Of a DNA stretch of 49,222 nucleotides, positions 48,884-49,222 are shown one piece after another. The notes under the pieces were generated by a model, which saw only the letters and a list, made by a program, of their open reading frames with translations, was not told where the DNA came from and made no database searches. Positions within the stretch are counted from its first letter, which is position 1; each line of letters opens with the position of its first letter. Source of the DNA: an uncultured Clostridiaceae bacterium. GTDB taxonomy: Bacteria > Bacillota > Clostridia > TANB77 > CAG-508. Location of the stretch: positions 1-49,222 of the forward strand of contig CAOKMR010000009.1 of the NCBI GenBank assembly GCA_948469815.1, written 5' to 3'. The position numbers were made by a program, and so were the translations under genes.

Positions 48884-49222
48884 GTAGGGGCACGGCGCAC
48901 CGTGCCCAAATAGATAGTTGTTACAATTCACAGCTATCCTAACATAAAAATTTGTGTTTGTAGGGATGATAAATTTTTATATGAATTAATGTAGGGGCGC
49001 CCTTTGGGCGTCCGTTGAAATAATAGGATTTCAAACATTTATATTAATTATAAAATATTAATAAATGTAGGGGCGGGCCCTGTGTCCGCCCACCAAAATG
49101 ATACAAATTATAATATTTTTATTTATTATAAATATATTTCATTTAATATTTAAATAAATAATGCAAATTTAAAATTTCTGCAATTCAACGGACGCCCGAA
49201 GGGCGCCCCTACAATGGATTGC
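48884..49222. repeat. Cluster of four REP-like hairpins and an end element
   Basis: Three forward units head with GTAG at 48884, 48991 and 49067, with stems GGGCACGG/CCGTGCCC, GGGCGCCC/GGGCGTCC and GGGCGG/CCGCCC. An inverted unit at 49190-49212 ends in CTAC. Its stem (GGACGCCC/GGGCGCCC) matches the unit at 48991 in mirror form. AAATTTGTGTTTGTAGGGAT at 48948 is an end element. No coding frame with a binding site is visible in the 375 bases after spoIIIAH; the cluster may continue past the window. Confidence 0.85.

Overview
The window looks like about 49 kb of chromosome from an endospore-forming, very AT-rich member of the Clostridia. The evidence is a complete spoIIIA operon (AA to AH), a 24-codon spoVM, a SleB-type cortex hydrolase, a diaminopimelate dehydrogenase, a PrkC/PrpC pair, and Arg codons that are overwhelmingly AGA. 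Most genes lie on the + strand and are ordinary housekeeping genes. I see no tRNA, rRNA, CRISPR array, prophage or transposase gene.

Layout. 1-3165: small Cys-rich proteins, nth, spoVM, rpmB (L28), secG. 3200-7250: an intergenic repeat block, then asp23-amaP-nusB-xseA-xseB and a DUF212 (divergent PAP2) gene. 7330-10800: a DUF5684-like membrane protein, fhs and sleB. 11020-15282: a less conserved stretch (DUF218-like protein, two glycosyltransferases, an aldo/keto reductase). 15797-19250: tex, a small membrane protein and an L,D-transpeptidase. 19378-22460: a BceAB-type ABC exporter behind a BceR-like operator and a structured leader. 22661-35918: ddh, rnhA, two unknown genes, an EndoQ-like nuclease, mutS, an AAA/DUF4143 protein, miaB, glmU, iscS/nifS and rlmN. 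35915-42287: prpC-prkC-rsgA-rpe, rpsF-ssb-rpsR and a toxin-antitoxin pair. 42310-48847: a radical SAM protein and the spoIIIA operon. 48884-49222: a cluster of short palindromic repeats.

The strongest unusual signal is in translation. Three conserved genes, rpmB, prpC and spoIIIAB, are each broken by exactly one extra C, and in each the broken codon is CGG. Skipping the C (NNN-C-GGN) restores a conserved Gly and the whole downstream protein. In my manual scan of about 13,900 codons I found no other in-frame CGG, although the other CGN codons are used. This fits CGG being unread, or very slowly read, and acting as a +1 frameshift site. Assembly error remains the alternative.

The second theme is dense small repeats. 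(i) GTAG-headed REP-like hairpins, often as convergent pairs. (ii) Elements bounded by an AAATTnGnGTTTGTAGGGA-type inverted end that carry different inner cargo. (iii) A long imperfect palindrome with a conserved core and covarying arms. (iv) A 100-bp hairpin repeat in three copies. (v) A small hairpin with a conserved inner segment and covarying stem that sits just before ribosome binding sites, four times inside the spoIIIA operon. No gene for mobilising any of these is in the window.
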